A stretch of DNA of 58,528 nucleotides from Paraburkholderia sp. Tr-20389 (GTDB taxonomy: Bacteria > Pseudomonadota > Gammaproteobacteria > Burkholderiales > Burkholderiaceae): NCBI RefSeq assembly GCF_017104565.1, contig NZ_JAAGPD010000065.1:1-58528 (forward strand). Reading direction: 5' to 3'. The notes below the pieces were generated by a model. That model ran no database searches. It was not told the DNA's origin and was given only the letters and a program-made list of their open reading frames with translations. Shown piece after piece: positions 1-11,595 of this stretch. Every line of letters starts with the position of its first letter. Positions within the stretch are counted from its first letter, which is position 1. The position numbers and the translations under genes were made by a program.

Positions 1-2355
1 CCGCCATCGAACGGCGACGTCTATCTCGAAGTGACGATCAACGGCGAATCGACGAAGGAGATCGCGCACTTCGTCGTCACGGACGCGATGATTTACACGA
101 CCGCCGGTGAACTGCGCGACGTCGGCATTCGCACCGACGATCTGCCGCCGCCCGGCAAAGACGGCCTGATTGCGCTCGGCACGATTCCCGGCCTGCGCTA
201 CACGTACCGTCCCGAGCATCAGCAGATCGACCTGCAGGTCACCGACGCGCGCCGCCAGCCCGTCACGCTCGAGAACAGTCCCGCGCGGCCGCCCGTGTCG
301 GCGAGCGGCACGGGCCTAGTGATCAACTACGCGTTCAGCGCGCAGACCAATTCGCCGACGCAGTACGGTCTCTACAGCGAAGAACGCTTCTTCTATCCGG
401 GCGGTCTGCTCGACAACACGGGCACCGCGTACTGGTATCGCAACCTGCATCGCTACGTGCGGCTCGATACCACGTGGAGCCATTCGAATCAGGACACGAT
501 GGTGACGACGCGTGTCGGCGACACGATCTCGTCGTCGCTGACATGGACGCGTCCCGTGCGTCTCGGCGGCGCGCAGGTGTCGCGCGATTTCACGCTGCGG
601 CCCGACCTGATCACCTACCCTGTGCCGATGCTCGCGGGCACATCCGCCGTGCCGAGCGCCGTCGATCTCTACGTGAACAACGTGCGCCAGTTCAGCGGTT
701 CGGCGCCGTCGGGGCCGTTCGTGATCAACGCCGTGCCTGCCATCAACGGCGCTGGCGAAGCGGTGATCGTCACCCGCGATGTGCTCGGCCGCAGCGTGAT
801 GACGACGGTGCCGCTCTACATCGACGCGCGCCTGCTCGCGCCCGGCCTCACTGATTTCTCGATCGAAGCGGGCTTCATGCGCCGCTCGTATGCCCTGAGT
901 TCGTTCGACTATGCGGGCGATCCTTCGTTATCCGTATCGTTTCGACATGGCGCGTCGTCGCGCGTGACGCTGGAAACGCACGGCGAAGCCACACGCGGCG
1001 TGTACAACGCGGGCGTCGGCGCACTGCTCGAAGCGGGCGGCGCGGGCGTGCTGAACTTTTCGGTGGCGGGCAGCGCGGGCAATGGCGGCGCCGGGTCGCT
1101 TGCACGCAATGCGCCCGCCGCGGGCCTTTCGAATACGGCGGGCGTGCCAATCGGTATCGGCTTTGTTGAAGGCACGACGAATACGTCGTCAGGCGGCGTG
1201 CTGCCGACGCCCGGCGGCAGCGGCGCGCAGTTCGCCGCGGGCTGGCAATGGCACATTCCGTCGCTGTCGATCGATCTGCAGGCGCAACACGCGACGCCGC
1301 ACTACAGCGATCTGGCATCGGCGGAAGGCACGCCCGTACCGCGCACGACCTATCGCGCGACGGTCGCGCTGCCGTTTCGCCTGTTCGGCTCATCGAGCAC
1401 GGCGAGCGCGAGTCTCGTCGGTCTCGACGATCCGTACTACGGCAATTCGCGCATCGGCTCGCTGGCCTGGACGACGACGCTGCCCGCGAGTACATCGCTT
1501 TCCGCGAGCGTCTATCACGACTTCGGCGACACCAAAAATACGGGCGTCTTCGTCGCGCTGAGCTTCCTGCTGGGCGGCACGGTGAACGCGAGCGTCAATG
1601 CCGGCAGCGATCACGGCAAGCCGCTGTTCGGCGCAGCCGTCACGCGCACGCCGGACTATGGCGGCGGCCTCGGCTGGCAGGTGCAGACCTCGCGTCAGAA
1701 CGGTCAGCAGCAGTCGCTCGCACAGGCGACGTGGCGCGGGCGTTACGGCGATCTGATCGGCAGCGTCGCGAACGTCGGATCGCGGACCTACGGCGAAGTG
1801 GACGCGTCGGGTTCCGTCGTGTTGATGGCGGGCGACGTGCTCGCGGGGCGCCGCATCGACGACGCCTTCGCGCTCGTCTCCACCGATGGTGTATCTCATG
1901 TGCCGGTGCTGCACGAGAACCGCGTGATCGGCGAGACCAACGGCGCGGGCCATCTGCTCGTGCCCGACCTCGTCGCCTACGAGCCGAACCATCTCGCGAT
2001 CGACCCGCTCGACCTGCCCGCCGACACCTCCGTCGCAACGACGCGCCTGAATCTCGCGCCGCAATCGCGTGCGGGCGTACTCGCGCGCTTCCCGCTGCGG
2101 GACTTCACGGGCGCGCAACTGATCGTCGTCGATACGGCCGGCAAACCGTTGCCGCCAGGTGCCGTGCTGACGCAACAGGAAACGGGCAAGCGTTACGTCG
2201 TCGGCTACGACGGCCTCGCATTCATCGACGATATGCGCGCAGCCAACACGTTCACTTCGACGTCCGCGCAGGGACCGTGCGAAATCGACGTGCCGTTCAG
2301 GCGCAACGGCAGCGGGCTGCCGACGCTCGGCCCATTCGCCTGCAAGGCGCGCTGA
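1..2355 (+). CDS. Outer membrane fimbrial usher (FimD/PapC/CsuD family), 5' partial
   Basis: Usher of a chaperone-usher fimbrial system, forming the outer-membrane pore that exports and assembles fimbrial subunits. The frame is open from base 1 with no start codon in a convincing context, so the N-terminus lies outside the window. The 785 visible codons contain the usher pattern: a barrel-like stretch (YPGGLLDNTGTAYWYRNLHR), the middle-domain region with VDLYVNN and GPFVINAVPAINGAGEA, alternating beta strands, and a C-terminal domain ending at GPFACKAR. The next gene, a spore coat U subunit, starts 2 bp after this stop, which points to a Csu-like rather than a type 1 system. The family call is secure; subtype is inferred from the neighbour. 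Confidence 0.9.
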   Translation, partial: PPSNGDVYLEVTINGESTKEIAHFVVTDAMIYTTAGELRDVGIRTDDLPPPGKDGLIALGTIPGLRYTYRPEHQQIDLQVTDARRQPVTLENSPARPPVSASGTGLVINYAFSAQTNSPTQYGLYSEERFFYPGGLLDNTGTAYWYRNLHRYVRLDTTWSHSNQDTMVTTRVGDTISSSLTWTRPVRLGGAQVSRDFTLRPDLITYPVPMLAGTSAVPSAVDLYVNNVRQFSGSAPSGPFVINAVPAINGAGEAVIVTRDVLGRSVMTTVPLYIDARLLAPGLTDFSIEAGFMRRSYALSSFDYAGDPSLSVSFRHGASSRVTLETHGEATRGVYNAGVGALLEAGGAGVLNFSVAGSAGNGGAGSLARNAPAAGLSNTAGVPIGIGFVEGTTNTSSGGVLPTPGGSGAQFAAGWQWHIPSLSIDLQAQHATPHYSDLASAEGTPVPRTTYRATVALPFRLFGSSSTASASLVGLDDPYYGNSRIGSLAWTTTLPASTSLSASVYHDFGDTKNTGVFVALSFLLGGTVNASVNAGSDHGKPLFGAAVTRTPDYGGGLGWQVQTSRQNGQQQSLAQATWRGRYGDLIGSVANVGSRTYGEVDASGSVVLMAGDVLAGRRIDDAFALVSTDGVSHVPVLHENRVIGETNGAGHLLVPDLVAYEPNHLAIDPLDLPADTSVATTRLNLAPQSRAGVLARFPLRDFTGAQLIVVDTAGKPLPPGAVLTQQETGKRYVVGYDGLAFIDDMRAANTFTSTSAQGPCEIDVPFRRNGSGLPTLGPFACKAR

Positions 2356-2357
2356 TC

Positions 2358-3326
2358 ATGAAACGCGCGCTATGCTTCGCCTTTCTCTCAGCATGCTTCG
2401 CCTGCATGCCCGGCATCGCGCAAGCGCAAACCTGTACGGCCGTCGCGTCGAATCTGAACTTTGGCCAGGTGAGTCCCGTTGCGGGCACGACAGCGAGCGC
2501 GTCGTCGACGATCACGATCAACTGCACGGGCATGTCCGTGTTGCCCGTGCGAGCCTGCGTGAACATAGGGACAGGCAGCGGCGGCGGCAGCTACCTGCCG
2601 CGTATCGCACTCAACGGCACGAACCAGCTGCAATACAACCTCTATACGGCGTCGGGCGGCAGCACGGTGTGGGGCTCGCGCGGCTCGACGACTTATGCGC
2701 CCATTGCCGTCGATATCACCGAAAACGGCATGTCGGGAACAGGCTCCGCAACGCTCACCGTCTACGGACGCGTGCCCGCGTCGCAGACCTCGCTGGTCGC
2801 GGGCACGTATGCATCGTCATTCGCGGGCGCGTTGCAGGCGGAACTGGACTATCAGGCGTATCTGCTCGTCGCGCCCGCCTGCGCGTCGCTGACGGCGCCG
2901 AACAGCGCGTTCAGCTTCACCGTCAGCGCGAATGTCATCAACGACTGCACGATCGCGTCGACGAACATCAACTTCGGCACGGCGGGCGTGCTCAATTCGA
3001 CGCTCACCGCGACGGGCACGCTGACCGTCGCATGTACGAAGAACGACGCGTATTCGATCTCGCTTTCGCCCGGCGCGGGCAGCGGCGCGAGCGTCGCGGA
3101 TCGCGTGATGACACGCAGCGGCGGCACCGACAAGGTTCACTATCAGCTGTATCAGAACGCGAGCTACTCGCTGCCGTGGGGCGACGGCACGAACGGCACC
3201 ACGGCACTCACAGGCACGGGTACTGGGTCGTCGCAAAGCATCACGGTCTATGCGCGCGTGTTGCCGCAAACGACACCGCAGGCAGGCACCTACATCGACA
3301 CCGTCATCGCGACGATCACCTACTGA
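2358..3326 (+). CDS. Spore coat U (SCPU) domain protein, probable fimbrial subunit or tip protein
   Basis: A 322-residue secreted protein. The N-terminus MKRALCFAFLSACFACMPG, followed by IAQAQ, is a clear signal peptide with likely cleavage after AQA. Two homologous beta-rich halves follow: one starts at TCTAVASNLNFGQVSP, the second at DCTIASTNINFGTAG. Each has the SCPU pattern of a leading Cys and an xINFG motif and ends in a VYGRV or VYARV strand (the second ends GTYIDTVIATITY). SCPU proteins are subunits or tip adhesins of Csu-type archaic chaperone-usher pili. The start ATG lies 2 bp after the usher stop, so the two are one transcription unit. The gene converges on the hybrid kinase at 3342 with only 15 bp between and no clear terminator. 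Confidence 0.88.
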   Translation: MKRALCFAFLSACFACMPGIAQAQTCTAVASNLNFGQVSPVAGTTASASSTITINCTGMSVLPVRACVNIGTGSGGGSYLPRIALNGTNQLQYNLYTASGGSTVWGSRGSTTYAPIAVDITENGMSGTGSATLTVYGRVPASQTSLVAGTYASSFAGALQAELDYQAYLLVAPACASLTAPNSAFSFTVSANVINDCTIASTNINFGTAGVLNSTLTATGTLTVACTKNDAYSISLSPGAGSGASVADRVMTRSGGTDKVHYQLYQNASYSLPWGDGTNGTTALTGTGTGSSQSITVYARVLPQTTPQAGTYIDTVIATITY

Positions 3327-3341
3327 ATGCAATGCCGGGCG

Positions 3342-6300
3342 TCATTCGACGCACGCACGCAGCGCGTTGACGAGATCGAGCGGATCGTAGGGTTTGCGCA
3401 ATTGCGTGGCGCCCTGCAAATGAAGCTGCTGTTCCGGCGACAATGCCGCATCGGAGCCCGTGACGAAGATCACGTGAAGGCGGGATTCGCGCGCGGTGGC
3501 ATCGATCGCGAGATCGACGCCCGATGCGCCCGCCAGCCCGATATCCGTGAGCAGCACGTCGAAGCTTCCTTCCTGCAGCAAATCCAGCGCCTGCGCCGCG
3601 CTCGACGCTTCGGCGACCTCCACGCCGAAAGTGCGCAGCAACTCCGCCGTGCTCACGCGCACCAGCTCGTCGTCTTCGACGAACAGAATGCGCAGATTGC
3701 GGATCGCATCGAATGTCTCGTTGTTGCTGCGATCGACGAGCCGCACCGTCTGCGAGTCTTCCGCCTGCAGCGTCACGCCGCCGTCCGGCCGCGCATATTG
3801 CACACGCAGCGCATGCTCGATCTTGCGCGCGAGCGCTTCCCGCGAGTACGGCTTGCTCAGCAGTTCGACGCCTTCGTCGAGCCGTCCCGCATGCACGATA
3901 GCGTTGTCCGTGTAGCCCGACGTGAACAGCACCGCGATGCCCGGCTGGCGCTCGCGCGCCTTGCGCGCCAGTTCGGTGCTGCGCAGCGAACCTGGCATCA
4001 CGACGTCCGTGAACAGCAGATCGATCGGCACACCGCTCTCGACGATCGCGAGCGCGCTTTGCGCATCCTTCGCTTTCAGCACGCGATAGCCGAGTGCCGA
4101 AAGCATTTCGACGACCGTCGTGCGCACGTCTTCATCGTCCTCGACGACGAGAATCGTCTCCGCGCCGCCCTTGGCCGGACCGGCGTCGACGATCGTTTCC
4201 AGATCCTCTTCTTCGCGCACGCGCGGCAGATAGAGACGGATCGTCGTGCCGTGTCCCGGCTCGCTATAGATCTTCACGTGACCGCCCGACTGCTTGACGA
4301 AGCCATACACCATGCTCAGGCCGAGGCCCGTGCCCTGGCCTTCCGGCTTGGTCGTGAAGAACGGCTCGAACACATGCTCCTGCACATCGGCCGACATGCC
4401 CGAGCCCGTGTCGGTGACGGCGACCATCACGTACTGGCCCGGCGTGACGTCGACGTGACGCTTCGCGTAGGCATCGTCGAGCGACGCGTTGCCGGCTTCG
4501 ATCGTCAGCTTGCCGTGGCCGTCCATCGCATCGCGTGCGTTGATCGCGAGATTGAGCAGCGCATTCTCCACCTGGAACGGATCGACGAGCGTATTCCACA
4601 AGCCGCCTGACACGATGGTCTCGATCTCGATGCCGTCGCCGAGCGCGCGCCGCATCATGTCGTCGAGACCGCGCACGAAACGTCCGAGGTTCACCACCTT
4701 CGGCGCGAGCGGCTGTCTGCGGCCGAACGCGAGCAGTTGCGACGCGAGCTTCGCGCCGCGCGCGACGCCCGCGAGCGCATTGCGCACGCGCTGCGTCGGA
4801 CGCTCGTCGCCGGCGACATCGTCGGAGAGCAACTGCAAATTCCCGCCGATCACTTGCAGCAGATTGTTGAAGTCGTGCGCGACGCCGCCTGTCAGCTTGC
4901 CGATCGCTTCCATCTTCTGCGCGACGCGCAGCGCTTCTTCGGCATGGCGCAGCGCTTCCTGCGTTTCGCGGTCGCTCGTCACGTCGCGGCCGACACCGTG
5001 GATGCGCCTGGTATCGGGATCGAACGACAGCGTCCATGCGATCCAGCGCCATGAGCCGTCGATATGCCTGAGACGGTTTTCGAAGCGCATCGGCGCACCC
5101 GTGCGGCGCAGTTCGCCGAGATGCGCCTCGACCCGAGGAAGATCGTCGGTGTGAATCAACGAGAAGTAGGATTGCAGCGCGAGCCAGTGCACGTCGTGAC
5201 CGAGCACGCGGGTCCACGAAGGGCTCACGCGCTGCAATTCGCCGTCGAAGCCCGCGACCACGAGCAGATCCTCGCTCACATCCCACAGACGGTCGCGATC
5301 CGCGACGGCTTCGATCACGCGCCCTTCGAGCGTTTCGTTCAGTTCGCGCAGCGCCTCTTGTGCTTTCGTGCGCTCGGCGATTTCCCGTTGCGCAGCCTGG
5401 TAGAGGCGCGCGTTGTCGATGGCCGTCGCGGCCTGCGCGGCGATGCCTTCCACGTACCGCTCGGAGCGCGCGCTGAACACGCCCGGCGTCGGATGCCCGA
5501 AGAACAGTCCGCCAAGCACTTCACCCGTGCGCGACATGACGGGCGCGGCGAGATAGCTGCGCACCTGCAGATGCCCCTCGGGCATGCCGCGATGCGGCGG
5601 ATTGCGTCCGTAGCGCGAGTCTTTCGTGATGTCGTCGGAACGCACGATGCCCTCGCCCTCGAACGTCGGCGCGAACACCGCGGTGTTGCGCGGCATCGGA
5701 AACTTCGCGAACGTGTCTTTCGGCACGCCCGACAGCGTGTACAGCATGTAGCTGCCGCCCTTGTCGTCCTGCACGTTGTAGAAGAACGAGCCGAACGCGG
5801 CGCCCGTGAGTTCCGTCGCAGCATCGACGACGACCTGCACCGCGCGGTTCAGGTCGAGTTCCGCCGCGACCACCGTGCCCACGCGATTCAGGATTTCGAG
5901 TGTGCGCGACTCCTCGCGCAGACGGTTGCCCGTTTCGCGACGCAAGCGCGCGAGTTGCAGATTGCCCGCGACGCGCGCAAGCAGTTCGCGCGCCGCGAAC
6001 GGCTTGATCAGATAGTCGTCCGCACCCGATTCGAGGCCGCCCACCTTCGCCTCTTCGCCCGCGCGCGCCGATAGCAGCAGCACAGGCGTTTCGCGCAGAT
6101 CGTCGTCGGCGCGCAGCGCCTGCAACAGGCCGAAGCCGTCGAGCTTCGGCATCATCACGTCGGAGACGATGAGTTCGGGCTGCAACGTGCGTGCGGCGGC
6201 GAGCGCTTCTACGCCGTCGGCGGCGACATGCACCTGATGGCCCGCCGCCGAGAGAACGCGGCGCATGTAGTCGCGCAGATCGGCGTTGTCGTCGACGACC

Positions 6301-8249
6301 AGCAGCTTGCCCGTCGCTTCGCCGTCCAGCGTGGCCGGCAGCGTGTCGCTCACGCCGGACAGCGCGCCGGCGTCGTCGGCATCGGCGGTCGTTGTATCGG
6401 GCAACCAGCGCCGCGCCGCATCGGCGTAGCTTTGCGCGTTCGCGCTCATCGTCGCGCGCGCCGCTTCACTCGATGCGGGATCGAGCGTGACCGTGGGCGG
6501 CAACACGACCGTGAAGCGCGCGCCAACGCCCGGTTCGCTTTCGACATGAATCGCGCCGTCCTGCAGCCGCACCAGTTCGCTCACGAGCGCGAGCCCGATG
6601 CCGCTGCCTTCGACCGAGCGGCCCATCGCGCCCTCTACGCGATGAAAACGTTCGAACAACCGTGGAAGCTCATGCTTGGGAATACCGATGCCCGAATCGG
6701 CGACGCTCATTTCGATGCTGCCGTCTTCCGTCAATTTCAGGCTCACCGAAATCGCGCCAGTGAGCGTGAACTTGAACGCGTTCGACAGCAGGTTCAGCAC
6801 GACCTTCTCCCACATCTCGCGATCGATCGACACGAGATGGGGCAACCGTTCGCAATCCACTTCGAGCGTCATCCCCGCCGATTCGATGGCCGAACGGAAC
6901 AGCGACGCCAGGTCGGAGGTGAAGGCGGCGAGATCGGTCGGCTGCGGATGGATTTCGATGCGTCCCGCTTCGATGCGGGAGAAGTCGAGCAGCGCGTTCA
7001 CGAGCTTCAGAAGCCGCAAGCCGTTGCGATGCGTGACCTCGATCAGTTGACGGTCGCTCGCGCTCGCCGCGTCGGGCTGCGCGAGCAGTTCTTCGAGTGG
7101 ACCGAGCATCAGCGTGAGCGGCGTGCGGAACTCGTGACTGATGTTCGAGAAGAAGGTCGTCTTCGCGCGATCGATTTCCGCGAGCGCTTCCGCGCGCCGG
7201 CGCTCTTCTTCGTAGGCGTCCGCGTAGCCTAGCGTCGCGCCCACCTGCCGTGCGACCAGCGTAAGAAACGAGCGGTAGTGATCGTCGACGAGCCGGTACG
7301 GATTCAGCCCCACGACGAGCACGCCACCGCGCCCCGTTTCCCCCGAAGGCTGCACGGGCAGCACGGCCGCCTGCGTGCTCGGCCGCGGCCACGCGCCCGA
7401 AGGCAGCGATACGCCGAAGCGTTCGGCGAGATCCGGCACGATCACGAGCTGCTGGCTACGGAGTGCGTCGATGAACGGCCATGGGCAATCGAGCGCATCC
7501 ATCTTTGGCGGCGCGGCGAGATGGCCCGGCTCGATGCCGCATGTGGCCACCAGCGACGCGACGGCCGGCCCCGGCTCAGTCTGATAGAACAGCGCGAACG
7601 TGACGTCGTAGGGATCGCTTTCGAGCGCGCGCACGCTGCCTTCACAGACCTCGTGCCACGAGCGCGCGTCGCGCGTCGCGCTGCCGATTTCGCGCAGCAG
7701 CCGCAACTGGCGTTCGCCGAGCACGCGTGCCGTCTCGTCGCTGTTCGCGCAGATGATGCCGCCCGTGCCGCCGTGATCGTCGGGAATCGGGCTATAGGAA
7801 AACGTGTAGTACGTTTCTTCCGGATAGCCGTTGCGCTCCATGATCAGGAGCTTCTGCTCGACAAACGTGCCTTCGATTCCCTTCAGCGCCGTTTCCAGCA
7901 GCGGCTGGATGTCGTCCCAGATTTCACGCCAGATGACCGATGTCGGCTGACCGAGTGCGACGGGATGCTTGCCGCCGATGATCGACTTGTAGGGATCGTT
8001 GTAGAAAAAGAGGAGCTCCGGTCCCCAGCCGATCCAGATCGGCTGGCGCGACGTGAGCATGATGCGGATCGCCGTCTTCAGGCTTTGCGGCCATTGATCG
8101 GGCGCACCGAGCGATGTCGCGCGCCAGTCGTAGGCGCGTATCAGGCTCCCCATCTCGCCGCCGCCCGCAAGAAAGCTCGGGGCCGTACCGCCTGCGAGCG
8201 CCGCGTCCGCCTCAGAGGGAGCGCCCGCCATCGTGTTGTCCGGTTTCAT
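3342..8249 (-). CDS. Giant hybrid sensor histidine kinase (PAS-GAF-HK-REC-GAF-PAS-HK-REC-REC)
   Basis: A 1635-residue soluble hybrid kinase with two full kinase cores and three receivers. Visible order: PAS-like about 50-180; GAF about 185-350; HisKA with SHEFRTP (H372) and HATPase about 470-585 (LLSNAFKF, ADSGIGIP, GSGIGLAL); REC with D697 (LIVSDVMMP); GAF about 790-950; PAS about 985-1095; second HisKA with AHDFNN (H1125) and HATPase about 1215-1345 (TDTGSGM, GTGLGLSM); REC with D1415; REC with D1569. No TM segment is seen, so it is probably cytoplasmic. ATG at 8249 has a GAGGTT Shine-Dalgarno. It is the last gene of the leftward rsb cluster, 125 bp after the 8375-10003 gene, and may be co-transcribed. 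The final REC domains may serve phosphorelay or output to an unlinked partner. Confidence 0.92.
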   Translation of the reverse strand: MKPDNTMAGAPSEADAALAGGTAPSFLAGGGEMGSLIRAYDWRATSLGAPDQWPQSLKTAIRIMLTSRQPIWIGWGPELLFFYNDPYKSIIGGKHPVALGQPTSVIWREIWDDIQPLLETALKGIEGTFVEQKLLIMERNGYPEETYYTFSYSPIPDDHGGTGGIICANSDETARVLGERQLRLLREIGSATRDARSWHEVCEGSVRALESDPYDVTFALFYQTEPGPAVASLVATCGIEPGHLAAPPKMDALDCPWPFIDALRSQQLVIVPDLAERFGVSLPSGAWPRPSTQAAVLPVQPSGETGRGGVLVVGLNPYRLVDDHYRSFLTLVARQVGATLGYADAYEEERRRAEALAEIDRAKTTFFSNISHEFRTPLTLMLGPLEELLAQPDAASASDRQLIEVTHRNGLRLLKLVNALLDFSRIEAGRIEIHPQPTDLAAFTSDLASLFRSAIESAGMTLEVDCERLPHLVSIDREMWEKVVLNLLSNAFKFTLTGAISVSLKLTEDGSIEMSVADSGIGIPKHELPRLFERFHRVEGAMGRSVEGSGIGLALVSELVRLQDGAIHVESEPGVGARFTVVLPPTVTLDPASSEAARATMSANAQSYADAARRWLPDTTTADADDAGALSGVSDTLPATLDGEATGKLLVVDDNADLRDYMRRVLSAAGHQVHVAADGVEALAAARTLQPELIVSDVMMPKLDGFGLLQALRADDDLRETPVLLLSARAGEEAKVGGLESGADDYLIKPFAARELLARVAGNLQLARLRRETGNRLREESRTLEILNRVGTVVAAELDLNRAVQVVVDAATELTGAAFGSFFYNVQDDKGGSYMLYTLSGVPKDTFAKFPMPRNTAVFAPTFEGEGIVRSDDITKDSRYGRNPPHRGMPEGHLQVRSYLAAPVMSRTGEVLGGLFFGHPTPGVFSARSERYVEGIAAQAATAIDNARLYQAAQREIAERTKAQEALRELNETLEGRVIEAVADRDRLWDVSEDLLVVAGFDGELQRVSPSWTRVLGHDVHWLALQSYFSLIHTDDLPRVEAHLGELRRTGAPMRFENRLRHIDGSWRWIAWTLSFDPDTRRIHGVGRDVTSDRETQEALRHAEEALRVAQKMEAIGKLTGGVAHDFNNLLQVIGGNLQLLSDDVAGDERPTQRVRNALAGVARGAKLASQLLAFGRRQPLAPKVVNLGRFVRGLDDMMRRALGDGIEIETIVSGGLWNTLVDPFQVENALLNLAINARDAMDGHGKLTIEAGNASLDDAYAKRHVDVTPGQYVMVAVTDTGSGMSADVQEHVFEPFFTTKPEGQGTGLGLSMVYGFVKQSGGHVKIYSEPGHGTTIRLYLPRVREEEDLETIVDAGPAKGGAETILVVEDDEDVRTTVVEMLSALGYRVLKAKDAQSALAIVESGVPIDLLFTDVVMPGSLRSTELARKARERQPGIAVLFTSGYTDNAIVHAGRLDEGVELLSKPYSREALARKIEHALRVQYARPDGGVTLQAEDSQTVRLVDRSNNETFDAIRNLRILFVEDDELVRVSTAELLRTFGVEVAEASSAAQALDLLQEGSFDVLLTDIGLAGASGVDLAIDATARESRLHVIFVTGSDAALSPEQQLHLQGATQLRKPYDPLDLVNALRACVE

Positions 8250-8374
8250 CGACGCAACCTCAAATGTCCCGCCGTATCGCTCTCACCCATGCGGCCGTTG
8301 CCGGCCTCGCGATGGTTTTCTGTGTGCTGTGCTCGCTTGCTTCCGCTATTAGCCGTGTTCCGCTCGATATGCGC

Positions 8375-9999
8375 TCACTCCGTTACGTCGGTCCGGGTCG
8401 CGTCCGGCTGCGGCGTCTTACCTTGATTGCGCGGTGCGCCGCCGGCGGCGTCCGCCGCGATCACGCGCTCGATGTCATCGAGCGAAGCCGGCTTCACGAG
8501 ATGGTGATCGAAGCCCGCGTCGCGGGTGCGCTGGCGGTCGCTGTCCTGTCCGTAGCCTGTCAGCGCGATCAGCAGCGCGCCCGCCGTGGCCGGCTCGGCG
8601 CGCAACGCGCGTGCGACCTGGTAGCCGTCGACGCCCGGCAGACCGATATCGAGCAGCACGACTTCCGGTTTGAATTCGCTAGCGGCCGCAATCGCAGCCG
8701 CGCCGTCGTACATCACGCGCACCTCGTGGCCGAGCATTTCGAGCAGGATCGACATCGACTCGGCACCGTCCACGCTGTCGTCGACGACCATCACGCGCCG
8801 TCGTGTGCCGGGCGCGCTTTCGCCCGCTTGCTGCTCAGCGGCAGGCGTTCCTTCCCCCTCCGCCGACGTGTCCGGCAACGCCTCGCAGGGCTCGCCCGCA
8901 GTTTGCTCGACCGCCATCGGCAGGGTCACGACGAATTCCGATCCCATCCCAAGTCCCCCTGAAAACGCTTCGATCGTGCCGCCATGCAGCTCGGTGAGTG
9001 TTTTCGCGAGCGACAGCCCGATGCCGAGTCCGCCTTCGGAGCGCGCCAGCGAATCTTCGGACTGCATGAACAGGTTGAACACGTCCGCCAGTTCGTTCGC
9101 TGGAATGCCGATGCCGTTGTCGCGTACGCGGATCGTCACGCCGCCGTCGGCGGCGCTCACGTCGAGTTCGATCACGCCGCCCTCCGGCGTGTACTTCGCC
9201 GCATTCGACAGAAGATTGCTGATCACCTGCGCGACGCGGATCGGGTCGCCGTAAATCATGCAGGCGTCGTCCGGCATGTTGACGCGCAACGTGTGCTGCT
9301 TCTTCGCGATGAACGGCTGATTCGCTTCGACGGCCGTCGCGACGGCGGCGTCGACATGGACGCATTCGATCTGCAGCGCGATCTTGCCGTGCGTGATGCG
9401 CGACACGTCGAGCAGATCGTCGACCAGCCGGCTCAGATGTTCGACCTGACGGCGCGCGATCATGCGCGCATGACGTACGGCATCTTCGGCCGCGTGATAG
9501 CGCGGATCCATCAGTTCGACGGCATTGCGGATCGGCGCGAGTGGATTGCGCAGTTCGTGCGCGAGCGTCGCGAGAAACTGGTCCTTGCGGCGGTCCGCGT
9601 CGCGCAGCGCTTCTTCCGCGCGATGCAGCCGCAACAGCGCGCGCACGTTGGCGACGAGTTCGGCGGGTTCGATCGGTTCGGTCAAATAGCTGTCCGCGCC
9701 GCCGTCGAGCGCGCGAACCTTGTCGAACGATTGCACGGCGGCCGCCGACGTCTGCAGGATGAGCGTCGAGCGCGTCTGCGGATCGCGCTTGAGAATCGAA
9801 CAGACCTCGATGCCGCTGATATCGGGCAGCTTGACGTCGAGCAGCACGATCGCGGGGTTGTGCGTGCGCACCTGATCGAGCGCGCCCTGGCCCGTCGCCG
9901 CCTCGATCACCTCGAAACCGGCATGCACGAGCACGCGCGTTTTCGCGTAACGCGCGCCGTCGTTGTCGTCGACGTTCAGAATCAGCGGAGCGGCAACCG

Positions 10000-10003
<4 letters not shown>
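8375..10003 (-). CDS. Hybrid histidine kinase with receivers at both ends (REC-HisKA-HATPase-REC)
   Basis: A 542-residue protein. N-terminal receiver residues 1-125 with D56 (IVLLDVKLP); HisKA around H149 (TLAHELRNPL); HATPase about 245-365 with N267 (ISNLLSNAAKY), DNGIGIP and GLGIGLSL; C-terminal receiver about 402-520 with D452 (VVLLDIGLP) and K504. The start is the ATG at 10003, because its ATGA overlaps the stop of the upstream kinase gene (TGA at 10000-10002), a classic coupling. Receiver 1 probably accepts phosphate from the upstream kinase. The stretch LTGYGQDSDRQRTRDAGF is nearly repeated in the hybrid kinase at 31170, so the two are paralogues. No DNA-binding output domain is present. 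Confidence 0.92.
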
Positions 10004-11445
<1,442 letters not shown>

Positions 11446-11471
11446 GCGTGAAATGTACTCCTTGTCGGTGG

Positions 11472-11595
11472 GAGTTGGCGCTTTAGCGCCTTACTCCCGC
11501 CCCATGCAGAGCTGTCGATCAGAGTTGGCGCTTTAGCGCCTTACTCTGATCCCATGCAAAGCTTCGATCAGAGTTGGCGCGTTAGCGCCCTACTC
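11472..11595. repeat. Three tandem hairpin-forming repeats (REP-like)
   Basis: Three 25-bp copies at 11472-11496, 11522-11546 and 11571-11595, at 50 and 49 bp spacing. The core of each is GGCGC, a TTTA or GTTA loop, GCGCC. Flanking GATCAGAGT and ACTCTGATC extend copies 2 and 3 into stems of about 15 bp with one bulge. Copies 1 and 2 have identical cores; copy 3 differs at two positions and overlaps the stop codon of the phosphatase gene (11590-11592). The array fills the intergenic gap inside the signalling operon. Confidence 0.85.

Noticed and set aside
1082-2038. Several long ORFs in alternative frames across the usher gene
   Set aside because: They are Arg-rich shadows caused by high GC; the usher frame explains the region.
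3327-4610. 427-codon plus-strand ORF opposite the giant kinase
   Set aside because: Composition is that of an antisense shadow (very high Arg/His) and the kinase frame is certain.
11472-11595. CRISPR array
   Set aside because: Only three units, each palindromic throughout, with near-identical flanks and no spacer-like variable sequence; no cas genes in the window.
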